A stretch of DNA of 64,000 bases from JABMQB01 sp963678235 (GTDB taxonomy: Bacteria; Bacteroidota; Bacteroidia; Bacteroidales; Prolixibacteraceae). The stretch spans positions 3,224,001 through 3,288,000 of the forward strand of contig OY782766.1 in NCBI GenBank assembly GCA_963678235.1, in the 5' to 3' direction. A program made the position numbers and the translations under genes. Within the stretch, counting starts at the first letter, position 1, and the number at the start of each line of letters is the position of its first letter. Shown here piece after piece: positions 19,134 to 28,231 of this stretch. The notes beneath the pieces are model-generated. The model was not told the origin of the DNA. It did no database searches and worked only from the letters and a program-made list of their open reading frames with translations.

Positions 19134-19998
19134 TTCTTTCCACATATCTTATTATTTCCCGGGCAATATCTTTGCCGGTAGCAGCTTCGATTCCTTCGAG
19201 CCCGGGCGATGAATTCACTTCCAGTACCAACGGTCCGTTTTCTGATTGAAGCATATCAACACCCGCAATACCAAGTCCCATTGCACGTGCCGCTTTTAAT
19301 GCCGTACGGTCTTCTTCATCGCTCAATTCGATTACTGATGCAGTGCCACCACGGTGCAAATTTGAGCGGAATTCACCCGGTTTTCCCTGCCGTTTCATGG
19401 CACCAACCACAACCCCGTCAACCACAAATGCCCGAATATCGGTCCCTTTTGATTCTTTTATAAACTGTTGCGCAATCACGCGTGCTTTTAACCCGTTAAA
19501 GGCCTCAATAACCGACGATGCGGCATTTCTTGTTTCTGCCAATACAACCCCCAATCCTTGCGTCCCTTCCAAGAGTTTAAGAATGAGCGGTGCACCACCA
19601 ACCGAGTCAATTACATGGTTAACATCTTTCGCATAATTGGTAAAAACTGTTCTTGGCAAACCAACGCCGGCCCTCGACATTACCTGCAAGCTTCGGAGTT
19701 TATCCCTCGAACGAACCAATGCCTGTGATTCGATGGCAGTGAATACTTTCATCATTTCAAACTGCCTTACCACTGCCGTTCCATAAAACGTAACAGACGC
19801 ACCAATCCTGGGTATTACGGCATCAATGTCATTTAAATATATTCCATTATAAAATATCCTGGGTTTCTTTTTTTCAATCTCGATAATGCATTTTAAATGG
19901 TCAACAACAATTACTTCATGTCCTTTATTTTCAGCTGCCTCTACCAACCTTTTTGTTGAATATAATTTTGGGTTTCTCGACAATATTGCAATTTTCAT
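19123..19998 (-). CDS. rimK: RimK-family ATP-grasp ligase (ribosomal protein S6 glutamate ligase-like)
   Basis: ATP-grasp ligase of 291 residues closely resembling RimK, which adds glutamate residues to the C-terminus of ribosomal protein S6 in E. coli. The N-terminal pre-ATP-grasp domain starts MKIAILSRNPKLYSTKRL. The central subdomain carries LILKLLEGTQGLGVVLAE (ATP-binding Lys and Gly-rich loop). The catalytic end has TDIRAFVVDG and the Mg-binding LVLEVNSSPGLEGIE. Length matches E. coli RimK (300). The gene lies 6 bases after the rimB-like gene and overlaps the aspartoacylase-like gene, so the three are probably one operon. S6 may not be the substrate in this phylum, since some RimK relatives modify other proteins or small peptides. 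Confidence 0.92.
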   Translation of the reverse strand: MKIAILSRNPKLYSTKRLVEAAENKGHEVIVVDHLKCIIEIEKKKPRIFYNGIYLNDIDAVIPRIGASVTFYGTAVVRQFEMMKVFTAIESQALVRSRDKLRSLQVMSRAGVGLPRTVFTNYAKDVNHVIDSVGGAPLILKLLEGTQGLGVVLAETRNAASSVIEAFNGLKARVIAQQFIKESKGTDIRAFVVDGVVVGAMKRQGKPGEFRSNLHRGGTASVIELSDEEDRTALKAARAMGLGIAGVDMLQSENGPLVLEVNSSPGLEGIEAATGKDIAREIIRYVERNVD

Positions 19999-20004
19999 AT
20001 ACTA

Positions 20005-20454
20005 CTATTCTTTATTTTTTAGTGATTTATTTTTTTCTTTAAACGACAAATTCTTTTTAGATGTGTCAACCACAAAGCGTTTGTTCAATAATTTTCGCCC
20101 AATTAGAATGGGGTATTTCATTGTACTTCTTTCGCTCAACGACAGCTCAATTGGGAATTCTTCCCCAAAAAGTACGATGCTTGTTTTTACGATAAACCGG
20201 TTCTCCGATATTCCAAAGGAATTCTTTATTATTTTTTTCTTGAAACGTTTTGTTTTGTACTCTTTGTTCCGATATTGTGGATGTGTAGGATCTAAAACCT
20301 GAAACACAATAAGATTTTCGCCGTTTTCCTCAAATTCAACAATATGATGGCTGTGAATAGAAGAAGTATAAGCGCCGGTATCAATCTTAATATTAATATT
20401 TGACAACGACAATTCCGGAAAATCGGCTTTATCTACCCTACCAATAACTTTCAT
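20005..20454 (-). CDS. rimB: RimB-type retropepsin-like protease (ATP-dependent zinc protease family)
   Basis: Small protein of 149 residues of the family annotated as ATP-dependent zinc protease (RimB). It has the retropepsin-like active-site motif KIDTGAYTSSIHSH near residues 25-38, with the Asp of DTGA as catalytic residue, and the C-terminal strand pattern YPILIGRKLLNKRFVVD that completes an aspartic-protease-like barrel. No secretion signal is visible, so a cytosolic role is likely. It is directly upstream of rimK (6-base gap). In Pseudomonas, RimA and RimB modulate RimK activity on S6; by analogy this protein may cut or regulate the ligase product. The tail is unusually lysine-rich (KEKNKSLKNKE). 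Confidence 0.88.
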   Translation of the reverse strand: MKVIGRVDKADFPELSLSNINIKIDTGAYTSSIHSHHIVEFEENGENLIVFQVLDPTHPQYRNKEYKTKRFKKKIIKNSFGISENRFIVKTSIVLFGEEFPIELSLSERSTMKYPILIGRKLLNKRFVVDTSKKNLSFKEKNKSLKNKE

Positions 20455-20803
20455 CCGATCAATTTATTAATGTTTTTTCAATATCTGAAATAAAATGTTG
20501 TTTTCAGGCAATATTACAATTTTGTTTGGAAGAAATATACATTCAACATTCTCTGTTCACAGCTGAAGAAGGTTTAATTTTCTAGTTTATGGTTAACTTC
20601 CGAATTGCATTTGGAGCAGAGCTGCTACTTTAGTTTCAATAAATTTTCATTTTGAAATGTAGTAGACTTGAGTACAGAAACTTGAATATAGAGAATTATT
20701 TTGCTTTTCTCTCTACTCATAACTCAATACTCTTGTCTGCTTTGTTCATTATTTTTTGCTTTTCATTCAATTTTAAACCTATATAATTTCAGTATATAGT
20801 GGT
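20455..20803 (-). other. 349-base intergenic region with a hairpin at its right end
   Basis: No gene is seen on either strand. At 20775-20805, immediately at the stop codon of the mscS gene, there is an inverted repeat: CTATATA (20779-20785) and TATATAG (20793-20799), with flanking AAACC and GGTTT that can pair across a two-base bulge. It is AT-rich and lacks a following T-tract on the minus strand, so it is a weak terminator at best. The rest is T-rich and may hold the rimB promoter, but I found no exact TAnnTTTG on the minus strand. Confidence 0.45.
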
Positions 20804-21652
20804 TTATTTTATGTTTTTAGTTTCATCTGATTTTAAGTGCAAATCCATTTGAGGGAACGGAATAGTAATGTTATTTTCCTTAAGTTTTCGATGGATAATC
20901 CGACGCACATCGCTTTTTACCCTTCGGATCCGAAAAATATTTTCACTAAAAAACAGCAGTTCAAAATCGAGCGAAGAATTTCCAAAATTTACCAATCGGG
21001 CTTCAACCAGTTTTTTATCCAGTATTTCAGGATGCTCCATGGCACTATCCTGCAATGTTTTAATTACCAAGTCAACATCACTGCCATAGGCAACGCCAAC
21101 TTCAATCCGGAACCGGGTTTTTTCTGACTGGTGGCTCCAATTGATAACCTTGCTGGTAGTAATGAGTGAATTGGGAATAATGATGGAAATATCATCACGG
21201 TTTAAACCTTTTGAAGTTCTTAATCCTATGCTTTGAATTTTCACCACATCTCCGTCAATTTCAAGCACATCGTTTATCCGAATCGATCTTTCAGAAAGTA
21301 AGATTATTCCCGACACAATGTCGTTAAACGTTTGTTGCAAACCCATGCCAATTCCCACAAGCAATGCGGCCGAACCTGCAACAAGTACGGTAACTTTTAT
21401 TCCAATTGTTTCAAGCAAAAGGCTAATTGCTATAATCCATACAATGTATTTAATAATCTGAAGCAAAGCATAGGTATTTCCATTTTCATGCTGTGAGGAT
21501 TTGCTCCTTCGAAACAATGCTTTTTTCACAAACCATAAAAGTATTTTCGTTGTTATAACAATGATAAAAGCAACAATCAAGGTATAAACAGTAACCTCAT
21601 GGTCTGTAATATTTATGAGCTCAAATTGTAATATTTTGTTTAATTCTTCCAT
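20804..21652 (-). CDS. MscS-family mechanosensitive channel (second of pair)
   Basis: Small-conductance mechanosensitive channel of 282 residues. Two N-terminal membrane helices (near residues 20-42 and 65-85) are followed by the pore helix VLVAGSAALLVGIGMGLQQTFNDIVSGIILL with the Ala/Gly packing typical of MscS TM3, then the beta domain (VLEIDGDVVKIQSIGLRTS) and the alpha/beta C-terminal domain. It should form a heptamer that vents solutes during osmotic downshock. It is 23 bases downstream of another mscS gene, so both are probably cotranscribed. The two are only distantly related. The C-terminus is basic and short. Confidence 0.93.
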   Translation of the reverse strand: MEELNKILQFELINITDHEVTVYTLIVAFIIVITTKILLWFVKKALFRRSKSSQHENGNTYALLQIIKYIVWIIAISLLLETIGIKVTVLVAGSAALLVGIGMGLQQTFNDIVSGIILLSERSIRINDVLEIDGDVVKIQSIGLRTSKGLNRDDISIIIPNSLITTSKVINWSHQSEKTRFRIEVGVAYGSDVDLVIKTLQDSAMEHPEILDKKLVEARLVNFGNSSLDFELLFFSENIFRIRRVKSDVRRIIHRKLKENNITIPFPQMDLHLKSDETKNIK

Positions 21653-21675
21653 TTAATCACTTCTAGTTGCAACAA

Positions 21676-22593
21676 TTATTCACCCTGCTTTTTAAATTCA
21701 ACCCTCGTCCTTGGTAGACTTTGCGGATAATTCTTTTGAATAAATTCAATCATTTTTTCCCTGACATAAACCCTTAAATCCCATGCTGTGGGCGAATTTT
21801 TCGCGCTTACCAATATTCTTATTTCAACCGTTGATTCTGTTGCATCTGTAACCTGCAACACATTTACATTTTTGTCCCACAAATCGCTCTCATTCAATAA
21901 TCTTGTAAGCTCTTCACGCAAAGGCTGAAACGGGATGGTATAGTCGGCATAAATAAATACTGTTCCAAGAATTTCGGCCGTTGTCCGGGTCCAGTTTTGA
22001 AATGGCTTTTCCAAAAAATAGGTCGAAGGCAAAACCAACCTTCTTTTATCCCAAAGCCTTACAACTACATAGGTAAGGTTGATTTCTTCAATCCATCCCC
22101 ATTCATTTTCTACGACCACAGCATCATCAATCCGAAATGGTTGTGTAATGGCAATTTGGATACCTGCTAGCAAAGCACCAACCACTTTTTGCGCCGATAA
22201 ACCAATAATTATACCTGCAACACCTGCCGAAGCAAAAATCCCAATTCCTACTTTTCGGATACTCTCGAACGACAATAATATCATTCCTATTGCAAAAAGA
22301 ATAATGACAAAAATGATTACCTTTTCGAGAATATTCACCTGCGTATAAACCTTTCGGGAAGTAAGGTTATCTTCTTTGGAAATATCAAACCTTCTTAGGA
22401 ATATTCGTTTCAATGTCCTCAAAACTTCAATAAGGCTCCACGAAAAACAAACGATTACAATAATGTGGCTTTGCTCGGCAACCATCTTTAAAAATTCGTT
22501 TGTATTGGCAAACAGATTCTCCAGAATAGGTTTAATAAACAAACTAAGAATGGTCAGGATTATACTGATTATTAATACGATGTATTTTTTCAT
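21676..22593 (-). CDS. MscS-family mechanosensitive channel (first of pair)
   Basis: MscS-type channel of 305 residues. Membrane helices are seen at about residues 3-22, 40-62 and 92-112, then the pore-lining segment GIGIFASAGVAGIIIGLSAQ and the cytoplasmic beta domain (IDDAVVVENEWGWIEEINL). The motif RRLVLPSTYFLEKPFQNWTR resembles that of YbdG/YnaI-like and plant MscS-like proteins with three or more helices. It is expected in the inner membrane and to respond to membrane tension. The gene follows the FAD/Fe-S dehydrogenase by 65 bases on the same strand and precedes the second mscS by 23 bases. Confidence 0.93.
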   Translation of the reverse strand: MKKYIVLIISIILTILSLFIKPILENLFANTNEFLKMVAEQSHIIVIVCFSWSLIEVLRTLKRIFLRRFDISKEDNLTSRKVYTQVNILEKVIIFVIILFAIGMILLSFESIRKVGIGIFASAGVAGIIIGLSAQKVVGALLAGIQIAITQPFRIDDAVVVENEWGWIEEINLTYVVVRLWDKRRLVLPSTYFLEKPFQNWTRTTAEILGTVFIYADYTIPFQPLREELTRLLNESDLWDKNVNVLQVTDATESTVEIRILVSAKNSPTAWDLRVYVREKMIEFIQKNYPQSLPRTRVEFKKQGE

Positions 22594-22658
22594 CTTCTCA
22601 CATTTATAATAACAATCGTTCTTTTAACTATAAAACAAATAAGCAGCAAATGTTTAAG

Positions 22659-25583
22659 CTAACTTTTATTTATCGCATCATATAAAACCTCGACAGGGTG
22701 AAAAGCCACTTTCCCTGTTCCATCTTTAATATGGTGCCTGCACGAAGTTCCGGGTGCTGAGATTATTGTCTTCTCATCAGCATTTTTTACCGCAGGAAAT
22801 AGCACCATTCCCCCAATTTTCATGGACAGGTCATAATGTTCTTTTTCGTATCCAAACGACCCGGCCATACCACAACACCCCGAAGGGATTTCTTTCACTC
22901 TATAATTTTTAGGCAACGACAGCATTGTTTTAGTTGGCGCGGTTGAAGCAATCGCTTTTTGTTGGCAGTGCCCATGCAAAAGAATCTGCTTTTCTTCGGT
23001 CGTAAAATCATCTTCCGAGATATTCCCTTTTTCGATTTCCTGCGCAAAAAACTCTTCAAAAAGCAAGGAGTTTGTTGCCAGCATTTTTGCTTCTTCTTGC
23101 AAATCTTTGTCAACCAGTTCGGGATACTCATCGCGAAATGCCAATATTGCCGAAGGTTCGATGCCAATTAATGGGGTTTGTTCTGTAATGATATTTTTTA
23201 AAAGATTTATATTCCGATTGGCAATTTTTTGCGAAGTCCGCACCAATCCCTTGGATAAAAATGTCCTTCCACTTTCAACGTGGACTGGGATTTTAACCTC
23301 GTAACCCAGTTTGGTGAGAAGTAAAATCGCTTTTATACCGATATCACTTTCGTTGTAATTGGTAAACTCATCGTTAAATAAATACACTGTCCCTTTTGAG
23401 GTTTCAGGCAGTGGAATCCCTTTCCCCACCCATCTTTTTAAAGTGAGTTTCGATAATGGCGGAACGCTACGTTTTGAAGAGAATCCTAACGCCTTTTTCA
23501 CCAATGAAGTATCCATCATAAAATTGGATATTGGTCTGAAGAGAACTGCCAGTTTATTCAATCTGGGTAAATAAGCAATTATTCTGGATCGCAGTGGAAT
23601 ACCATTTACATCGTAATAATGCTGCAAAAATTCGGCTTTGAGTTTAGCCATGTCAACATTCGATGGGCACTCACTTTTACAAGCTTTACAGGAAATACAG
23701 AGGCTAAGAATATCGTATATTTCGTGATGGGCAAAGGCATTTTCTATTTTGTTGTTGTAAATAAACTCCCTCAAAATATTTGCCCTCCCACGGGTACTTT
23801 TATCCTCATCGCGCGAAGCCATAAAAGTCGGGCAAAGGGTACCCCCCACTACTTCACTTTTTCGGCAATCGCCCGAACCGTTACATTTTTCAATACTTCG
23901 GAAAAAACCACCTTGCTTTGAAAAGTCAAAAATAGTGTCAAATTCCGGTGTTTCCTTTCCAGGAATTACGCGTAAATTCTCGGTTATTGGCGGCGTATCT
24001 ACTATTTTGCCCGGATTAAAAATATTTTCCGGGTCCCAGGTTTTCTTAACCTGTTTTATCAATTGATAATTACGTTCGCCCAGCATAAAGGGAATAAATT
24101 TTCCACGCACCCTTCCATCGCCATGCTCGCCACTCATTGAGCCACGGTATTTTTTAACCAAAGCGGCAACTTCGTCCATCAAACGGTCAAATAGCTCGAC
24201 ATCAGCGGGATCTTTAAAATTTATCAGGGGCCTGAAGTGTATCTCACCAGTTGCAATGTGCGCATAATAAATGCTTTCCAATCCTAAGTTTTCAAAGACA
24301 AGTTTTAAGTCGGCAACATAATCTGGCAAATATTTAGGGTGAACAGCGGTATCTTCAATTCCCGGAACCCCTTTTCTATCGCCCGGAATGTTGGCAAGTA
24401 AACCCAGCCCTGCAGTACGCAATGCCCAAACCCTTTTTATATTATCGGCACCAGTAACCAGCGGAAAGTGATAACCCAACCCAGCTTTTCTGAAGTCATC
24501 TTCCAATTCAGCAGCCTTGGCATTTAGTTCTTTTTCCGTTTCAAACGAGAACTCGATCATTAACAATGCCCCTGGATCGCCCTGAATAAAAAACCGGTTT
24601 TTATTTTGTTCGATATTTTGTTTGGTACATTGCATTATTGTATCGTCCATCAACTCAATGGCAGTTGGATTGTGTTTTAAAGCCACCAAATTGCCTAAAA
24701 TAGCTTCTTCCAGGGTTTCAAAATGGGCACAAACCAGTCCTTTGTGTTTTGGCGGCAACGGAATCAGGTTTAACTTAATGCGGTGCGAAAAAGCCAGGGT
24801 TCCTTCCGACCCGGCTAAAAGTTTACAAAAATTAAAGGGTTCTCCTCCTTCTGTAAAAATTTCAGAATTTAATAATGCATCGATGGCATAGCCCATATTA
24901 CGCCGGGTTAATTCCGGATCAGGAAATTTCTCCCTTATTTCTTTTTGGTTTTTTGGATCAGATAAGATTTCGAAGGTGTTTTTATAAATCGTTTGCTCCA
25001 GCTTGTTGGAATTGTTTTCTATTTTTTGCTGAAACTCCTTATGATTTAATTCCTTAAAAGTTACTTCCGAACCATCTGCTAAAATAGCCTCCACCTCTAA
25101 AATATGCTCACGCACGCTTCCATAGGCCAGCGAGTGTAACCCACAAGAGTTGTTACCAAGCATCCCTCCAATAACACAGCGGTTAGCTGTTGACGTTTCA
25201 GGTCCAAACTGCAAACCATGAGGAGCCAGGAAGAGGTTTAACTCAGCCAAATTCACACCAGGTTCAACCACAACATACTTTCCTTCTTTGTTGAATTCCA
25301 AAATACGGTTCATATATTTCGAGATATCAACCACAATACCGTTTCCAACCACCTGCCCGGCCAAAGAAGTTCCGGCTCCCCTTGGAATTATAGAAGTTCC
25401 GTTTTCCCGGGCAAAGGCAATTATCTTTTTAATGTCCTCTTTAGTTTTAGGCTTTGTAACTGCCAAAGGCATTTCTTTATATTGCGATGCATCTGTTGAA
25501 TAAAGTACGCGCTGAACATTATCGGTGAATAAATCGCCCGATAATTGGGATTTTAATTGGTCTAGTTGATCTTGAAGCATCAT
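22659..25583 (-). CDS. FAD-binding and Fe-S dehydrogenase (D-2-hydroxyglutarate/D-lactate dehydrogenase type)
   Basis: Fused flavoprotein of 974 residues resembling YdiJ-type D-2-hydroxyacid dehydrogenases. The FAD_binding_4 domain (residues about 35-180) has IPRGAGTSLAGQ and MLGNNSCGLHSL; the FAD-oxidase C domain runs to about 530 (GSMSGEHGDGRVRG, with substrate His). The Fe-S part has CNGSGDCRK...CPTF and CISCKACKSECP (ferredoxin-like 4Fe-4S). The C-terminal CCG region (HGHCQQKA, SGCCGMAGSFG, APGTSCRHH) is the heterodisulfide-reductase-like module. It should oxidise a D-2-hydroxyacid and pass electrons to quinone or another carrier. The frame opens with TTG at 25604, but a TATATTTG element covers that codon, so the ATG at 25583 (or 25580) is preferred. 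Confidence 0.93.
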   Translation of the reverse strand: MMLQDQLDQLKSQLSGDLFTDNVQRVLYSTDASQYKEMPLAVTKPKTKEDIKKIIAFARENGTSIIPRGAGTSLAGQVVGNGIVVDISKYMNRILEFNKEGKYVVVEPGVNLAELNLFLAPHGLQFGPETSTANRCVIGGMLGNNSCGLHSLAYGSVREHILEVEAILADGSEVTFKELNHKEFQQKIENNSNKLEQTIYKNTFEILSDPKNQKEIREKFPDPELTRRNMGYAIDALLNSEIFTEGGEPFNFCKLLAGSEGTLAFSHRIKLNLIPLPPKHKGLVCAHFETLEEAILGNLVALKHNPTAIELMDDTIMQCTKQNIEQNKNRFFIQGDPGALLMIEFSFETEKELNAKAAELEDDFRKAGLGYHFPLVTGADNIKRVWALRTAGLGLLANIPGDRKGVPGIEDTAVHPKYLPDYVADLKLVFENLGLESIYYAHIATGEIHFRPLINFKDPADVELFDRLMDEVAALVKKYRGSMSGEHGDGRVRGKFIPFMLGERNYQLIKQVKKTWDPENIFNPGKIVDTPPITENLRVIPGKETPEFDTIFDFSKQGGFFRSIEKCNGSGDCRKSEVVGGTLCPTFMASRDEDKSTRGRANILREFIYNNKIENAFAHHEIYDILSLCISCKACKSECPSNVDMAKLKAEFLQHYYDVNGIPLRSRIIAYLPRLNKLAVLFRPISNFMMDTSLVKKALGFSSKRSVPPLSKLTLKRWVGKGIPLPETSKGTVYLFNDEFTNYNESDIGIKAILLLTKLGYEVKIPVHVESGRTFLSKGLVRTSQKIANRNINLLKNIITEQTPLIGIEPSAILAFRDEYPELVDKDLQEEAKMLATNSLLFEEFFAQEIEKGNISEDDFTTEEKQILLHGHCQQKAIASTAPTKTMLSLPKNYRVKEIPSGCCGMAGSFGYEKEHYDLSMKIGGMVLFPAVKNADEKTIISAPGTSCRHHIKDGTGKVAFHPVEVLYDAINKS

Positions 25584-25601
25584 GAATAGTTCGTTTGGAT
25601 A

Positions 25602-25609
25602 CAAATATA
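25602..25609 (-). promoter_or_regulatory. Putative -7 element of the FAD/Fe-S dehydrogenase gene
   Basis: On the minus strand the sequence reads TATATTTG, an exact match to the Bacteroidota -7 consensus TAnnTTTG. It lies about 19 bases upstream of the ATG at 25583. No TTG at the usual -33 distance was found, so this is only a candidate. Confidence 0.4.
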
Positions 25610-25848
25610 ACTACATTCAACAAAAAAGGTTAAAAATTGGAAGAGGGATAAGTTCTTTAATTTATCCATATGGGAATTCCTTTCACTTTGATGTATTTCT
25701 AATTAATAGAAGTAATTCGAACATCTTTTTTGGCTATTCTTTTTGTTACCCGACTGTATTGTTAACTATTCCGTTTAAAAGACAGTGATTTTTATAAATC
25801 CGAGAATTTATCTTATTTTCGCGTTGCATTTTGTTCGACAGATTAATT

Positions 25849-28227
25849 ATGTGGCTTAAGGTATCCGGCTTTATTTTACGAAATAAAATCCTTCTTCTAA
25901 TTTTATTAGCCGGGATAACTATATTCATGGGCTACCATGCAAAAAAGGTTGAAATGTCGTATGAATATGCATCCTTATTATCCAAAAAAGACAAGGCATA
26001 TCAAGACTATCAAAGTTTTAAGCAAAAGTTTGGAGAAGAAGGAAATCTGATTGTTGTTGGGATAACCGATACCGCTTTTTTCAACTTCGACAATTTCGAA
26101 GAATGGCGGAACCTATGTAAGAACCTAAATGCAATAGAAGGTGTTGAAAACCTGCTATCGGTATCGAACACTTACAACCTAAAGAAGAACTCTACTGAAC
26201 GAAAGTTTGAAATTGAAAATATCTTCCCTGAAGAAATCCGTGACCAGGAACATTTGGATAGTTTACATGCCGTTTTTTCCAGTTTGCCCTTTTATAAAAA
26301 CCTGGTTTATAACGAGGAAACCAGTGTTTATCTGTTGGGAATTACGGTCAGTAATGAAAAAATGATTTCAAAGGAACGGGAACAGTTGGTCAAAGCTATC
26401 CAAAAAGAATGCAAACACTTTGAAGATCAACGAAATATCAAGCTACATTATTCCGGATTACCATATATCAGGGTTGTGAACTCGATTAAAATCCGCAAAG
26501 AACTTTATTTATTTAGCGGATTGGCATTGCTCATTTGCATCATTGTCCTATTCCTGTTTTTCAGGTCATTTAAAGCAGTATTTTTCCCAGTGGTAATTGT
26601 TATTACCGGGGTAATTTGGGCATTGGGAATGCTCTCTTTGTTCGGATATAAAATAACACTCCTTTCGGGAATGATCCCACCTTTGTTGATCGTAATCGGA
26701 ATCCCCAACAGCATTTATATGCTCAATAAATTCCACAGCGAATTTGCCCGACATGGGAACAAGGTAAAAGCCTTGCAAAGGGTAATCATAAAAATTGGGA
26801 ATGCTACCTTTTTAACGAACCTGACAACGGCCTCTGGTTTCGCAACCTTTGTAATCACTAAAAGCGATATCCTTAAACAATTTGGGATTGTTGCCTCGCT
26901 GAATATTATGAGTTTGTTCGTACTATCATTGTTGTTAATTCCTATCATATTCAGTTTTATTGAACCACCTTCGGCAAAACACATTAAACACCTGGAGAAT
27001 AATTTCGTAGTGAGCATCATAAATACACTTATAAAAATCACACGAAACCACAGAAGGATTGTTTATATCACAACAATAATTATTGTAGGACTTGGGATTT
27101 ATGGCATAAGCCTGATAAAAAGTTCTGGTTATATGGTGGACGATATTCCTGAAAGTGACCCAATTTACAAAGATTTAAAGTATTTTGAAGACAACTTCAA
27201 TGGACTGATGCCAATGGAAATAATGGTAGATACCAAACGTCCGAATGGCGTAATGCAACTTAGCGTATTCAGAAAAATTAATCAATTGGAAAAAAAGCTT
27301 CAGGAATATCCTGATTTATCGGCACCTTTATCCATGCTTAATTTGTTTAAATTCTCGAAACAAGCATTTTACAACGGGAAGCAAAGTTTCTACAAAATAC
27401 CAAATAACCGCGAGCAGAATTTTATCCTGCAATATGCAGCAAAAGGAGAAGAGAATGCCAATTTACTGCATTCATTTCTGGATAGTGCCAAGCAAACCAC
27501 ACGCTTAAGCATCCGAATGAAAGATGTTGGCACTAAAAAGATGGAAGAAATTCATACCAATTTTACGGCTGACCTTGATTCTATTTTCCCAGCTGAGAGT
27601 TACGATGTTACAGTTACCGGATCAAGCATCACATTTTTTAGGGGTACACAGTACCTTCTAAAGAATTTATTTTCAAGCCTTGGACTGGCAATCATTCTTA
27701 TTTCCCTGTTCATGGCGCTTATGTTCTCCTCGTGGAGAATGGTAATCCTGTCATTGACCCCAAATATTATCCCATTGATATTTACCGCTGCCATCATGGG
27801 ATTTACAGGCATCCCCATAAAAGCTTCAACCATATTGGTTTTTAGTATTGCATTTGGGATTTCGGTGGACAATACCATTCATTTTTTAGCAAAATACCGA
27901 CAGGAACTACTCGTAACAAACTGGGACATACGACAATCGGTAATACTGGCACTTCGTGAAACAGGGGTAAGTATGTTGTACACATCCGTGGTATTATTCT
28001 TCGGTTTTGGGATATTTAGTATATCAAGTTTCGGAGGTACGGTTGCAATGGGAGTATTGGTTTCACTCACATTATTGGTTGCCGTTACATCCAATTTAAT
28101 ATTGCTCCCTTCGCTGCTCACAGGTTTGGAGCGGATTTCAACTACCAAATCATTCAAAGAACCTTTGCTTCATATCTACGATGAAGAAGAAGACATTGAA
28201 CTGGAAGACCTGGTCATAAAGAAATAA
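25849..28227 (+). CDS. RND-superfamily (MMPL/patched-like) exporter
   Basis: Membrane transporter of 792 residues with twelve predicted helices in two repeats of one plus five, each preceded by a large extracytoplasmic loop; this is the MMPL/HpnN-like branch of the RND superfamily rather than the drug-efflux HAE1 branch. The first repeat has the helix block LYLFSGLALLICIIVLFLF and SGMIPPLLIVIGIPNSIYML; the second has FSIAFGISVDNTIHFLAKY, where the Asp is the likely proton-relay residue. The start is ATG at 25849 (MWLKVSGF); the frame runs back to a TTG at 25831. Relatives export lipids or other hydrophobic compounds, often with no adaptor protein. A polyprenyl synthase gene begins 4 bases after its stop. 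Confidence 0.92.
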   Translation: MWLKVSGFILRNKILLLILLAGITIFMGYHAKKVEMSYEYASLLSKKDKAYQDYQSFKQKFGEEGNLIVVGITDTAFFNFDNFEEWRNLCKNLNAIEGVENLLSVSNTYNLKKNSTERKFEIENIFPEEIRDQEHLDSLHAVFSSLPFYKNLVYNEETSVYLLGITVSNEKMISKEREQLVKAIQKECKHFEDQRNIKLHYSGLPYIRVVNSIKIRKELYLFSGLALLICIIVLFLFFRSFKAVFFPVVIVITGVIWALGMLSLFGYKITLLSGMIPPLLIVIGIPNSIYMLNKFHSEFARHGNKVKALQRVIIKIGNATFLTNLTTASGFATFVITKSDILKQFGIVASLNIMSLFVLSLLLIPIIFSFIEPPSAKHIKHLENNFVVSIINTLIKITRNHRRIVYITTIIIVGLGIYGISLIKSSGYMVDDIPESDPIYKDLKYFEDNFNGLMPMEIMVDTKRPNGVMQLSVFRKINQLEKKLQEYPDLSAPLSMLNLFKFSKQAFYNGKQSFYKIPNNREQNFILQYAAKGEENANLLHSFLDSAKQTTRLSIRMKDVGTKKMEEIHTNFTADLDSIFPAESYDVTVTGSSITFFRGTQYLLKNLFSSLGLAIILISLFMALMFSSWRMVILSLTPNIIPLIFTAAIMGFTGIPIKASTILVFSIAFGISVDNTIHFLAKYRQELLVTNWDIRQSVILALRETGVSMLYTSVVLFFGFGIFSISSFGGTVAMGVLVSLTLLVAVTSNLILLPSLLTGLERISTTKSFKEPLLHIYDEEEDIELEDLVIKK

Positions 28228-28231
28228 ATCT

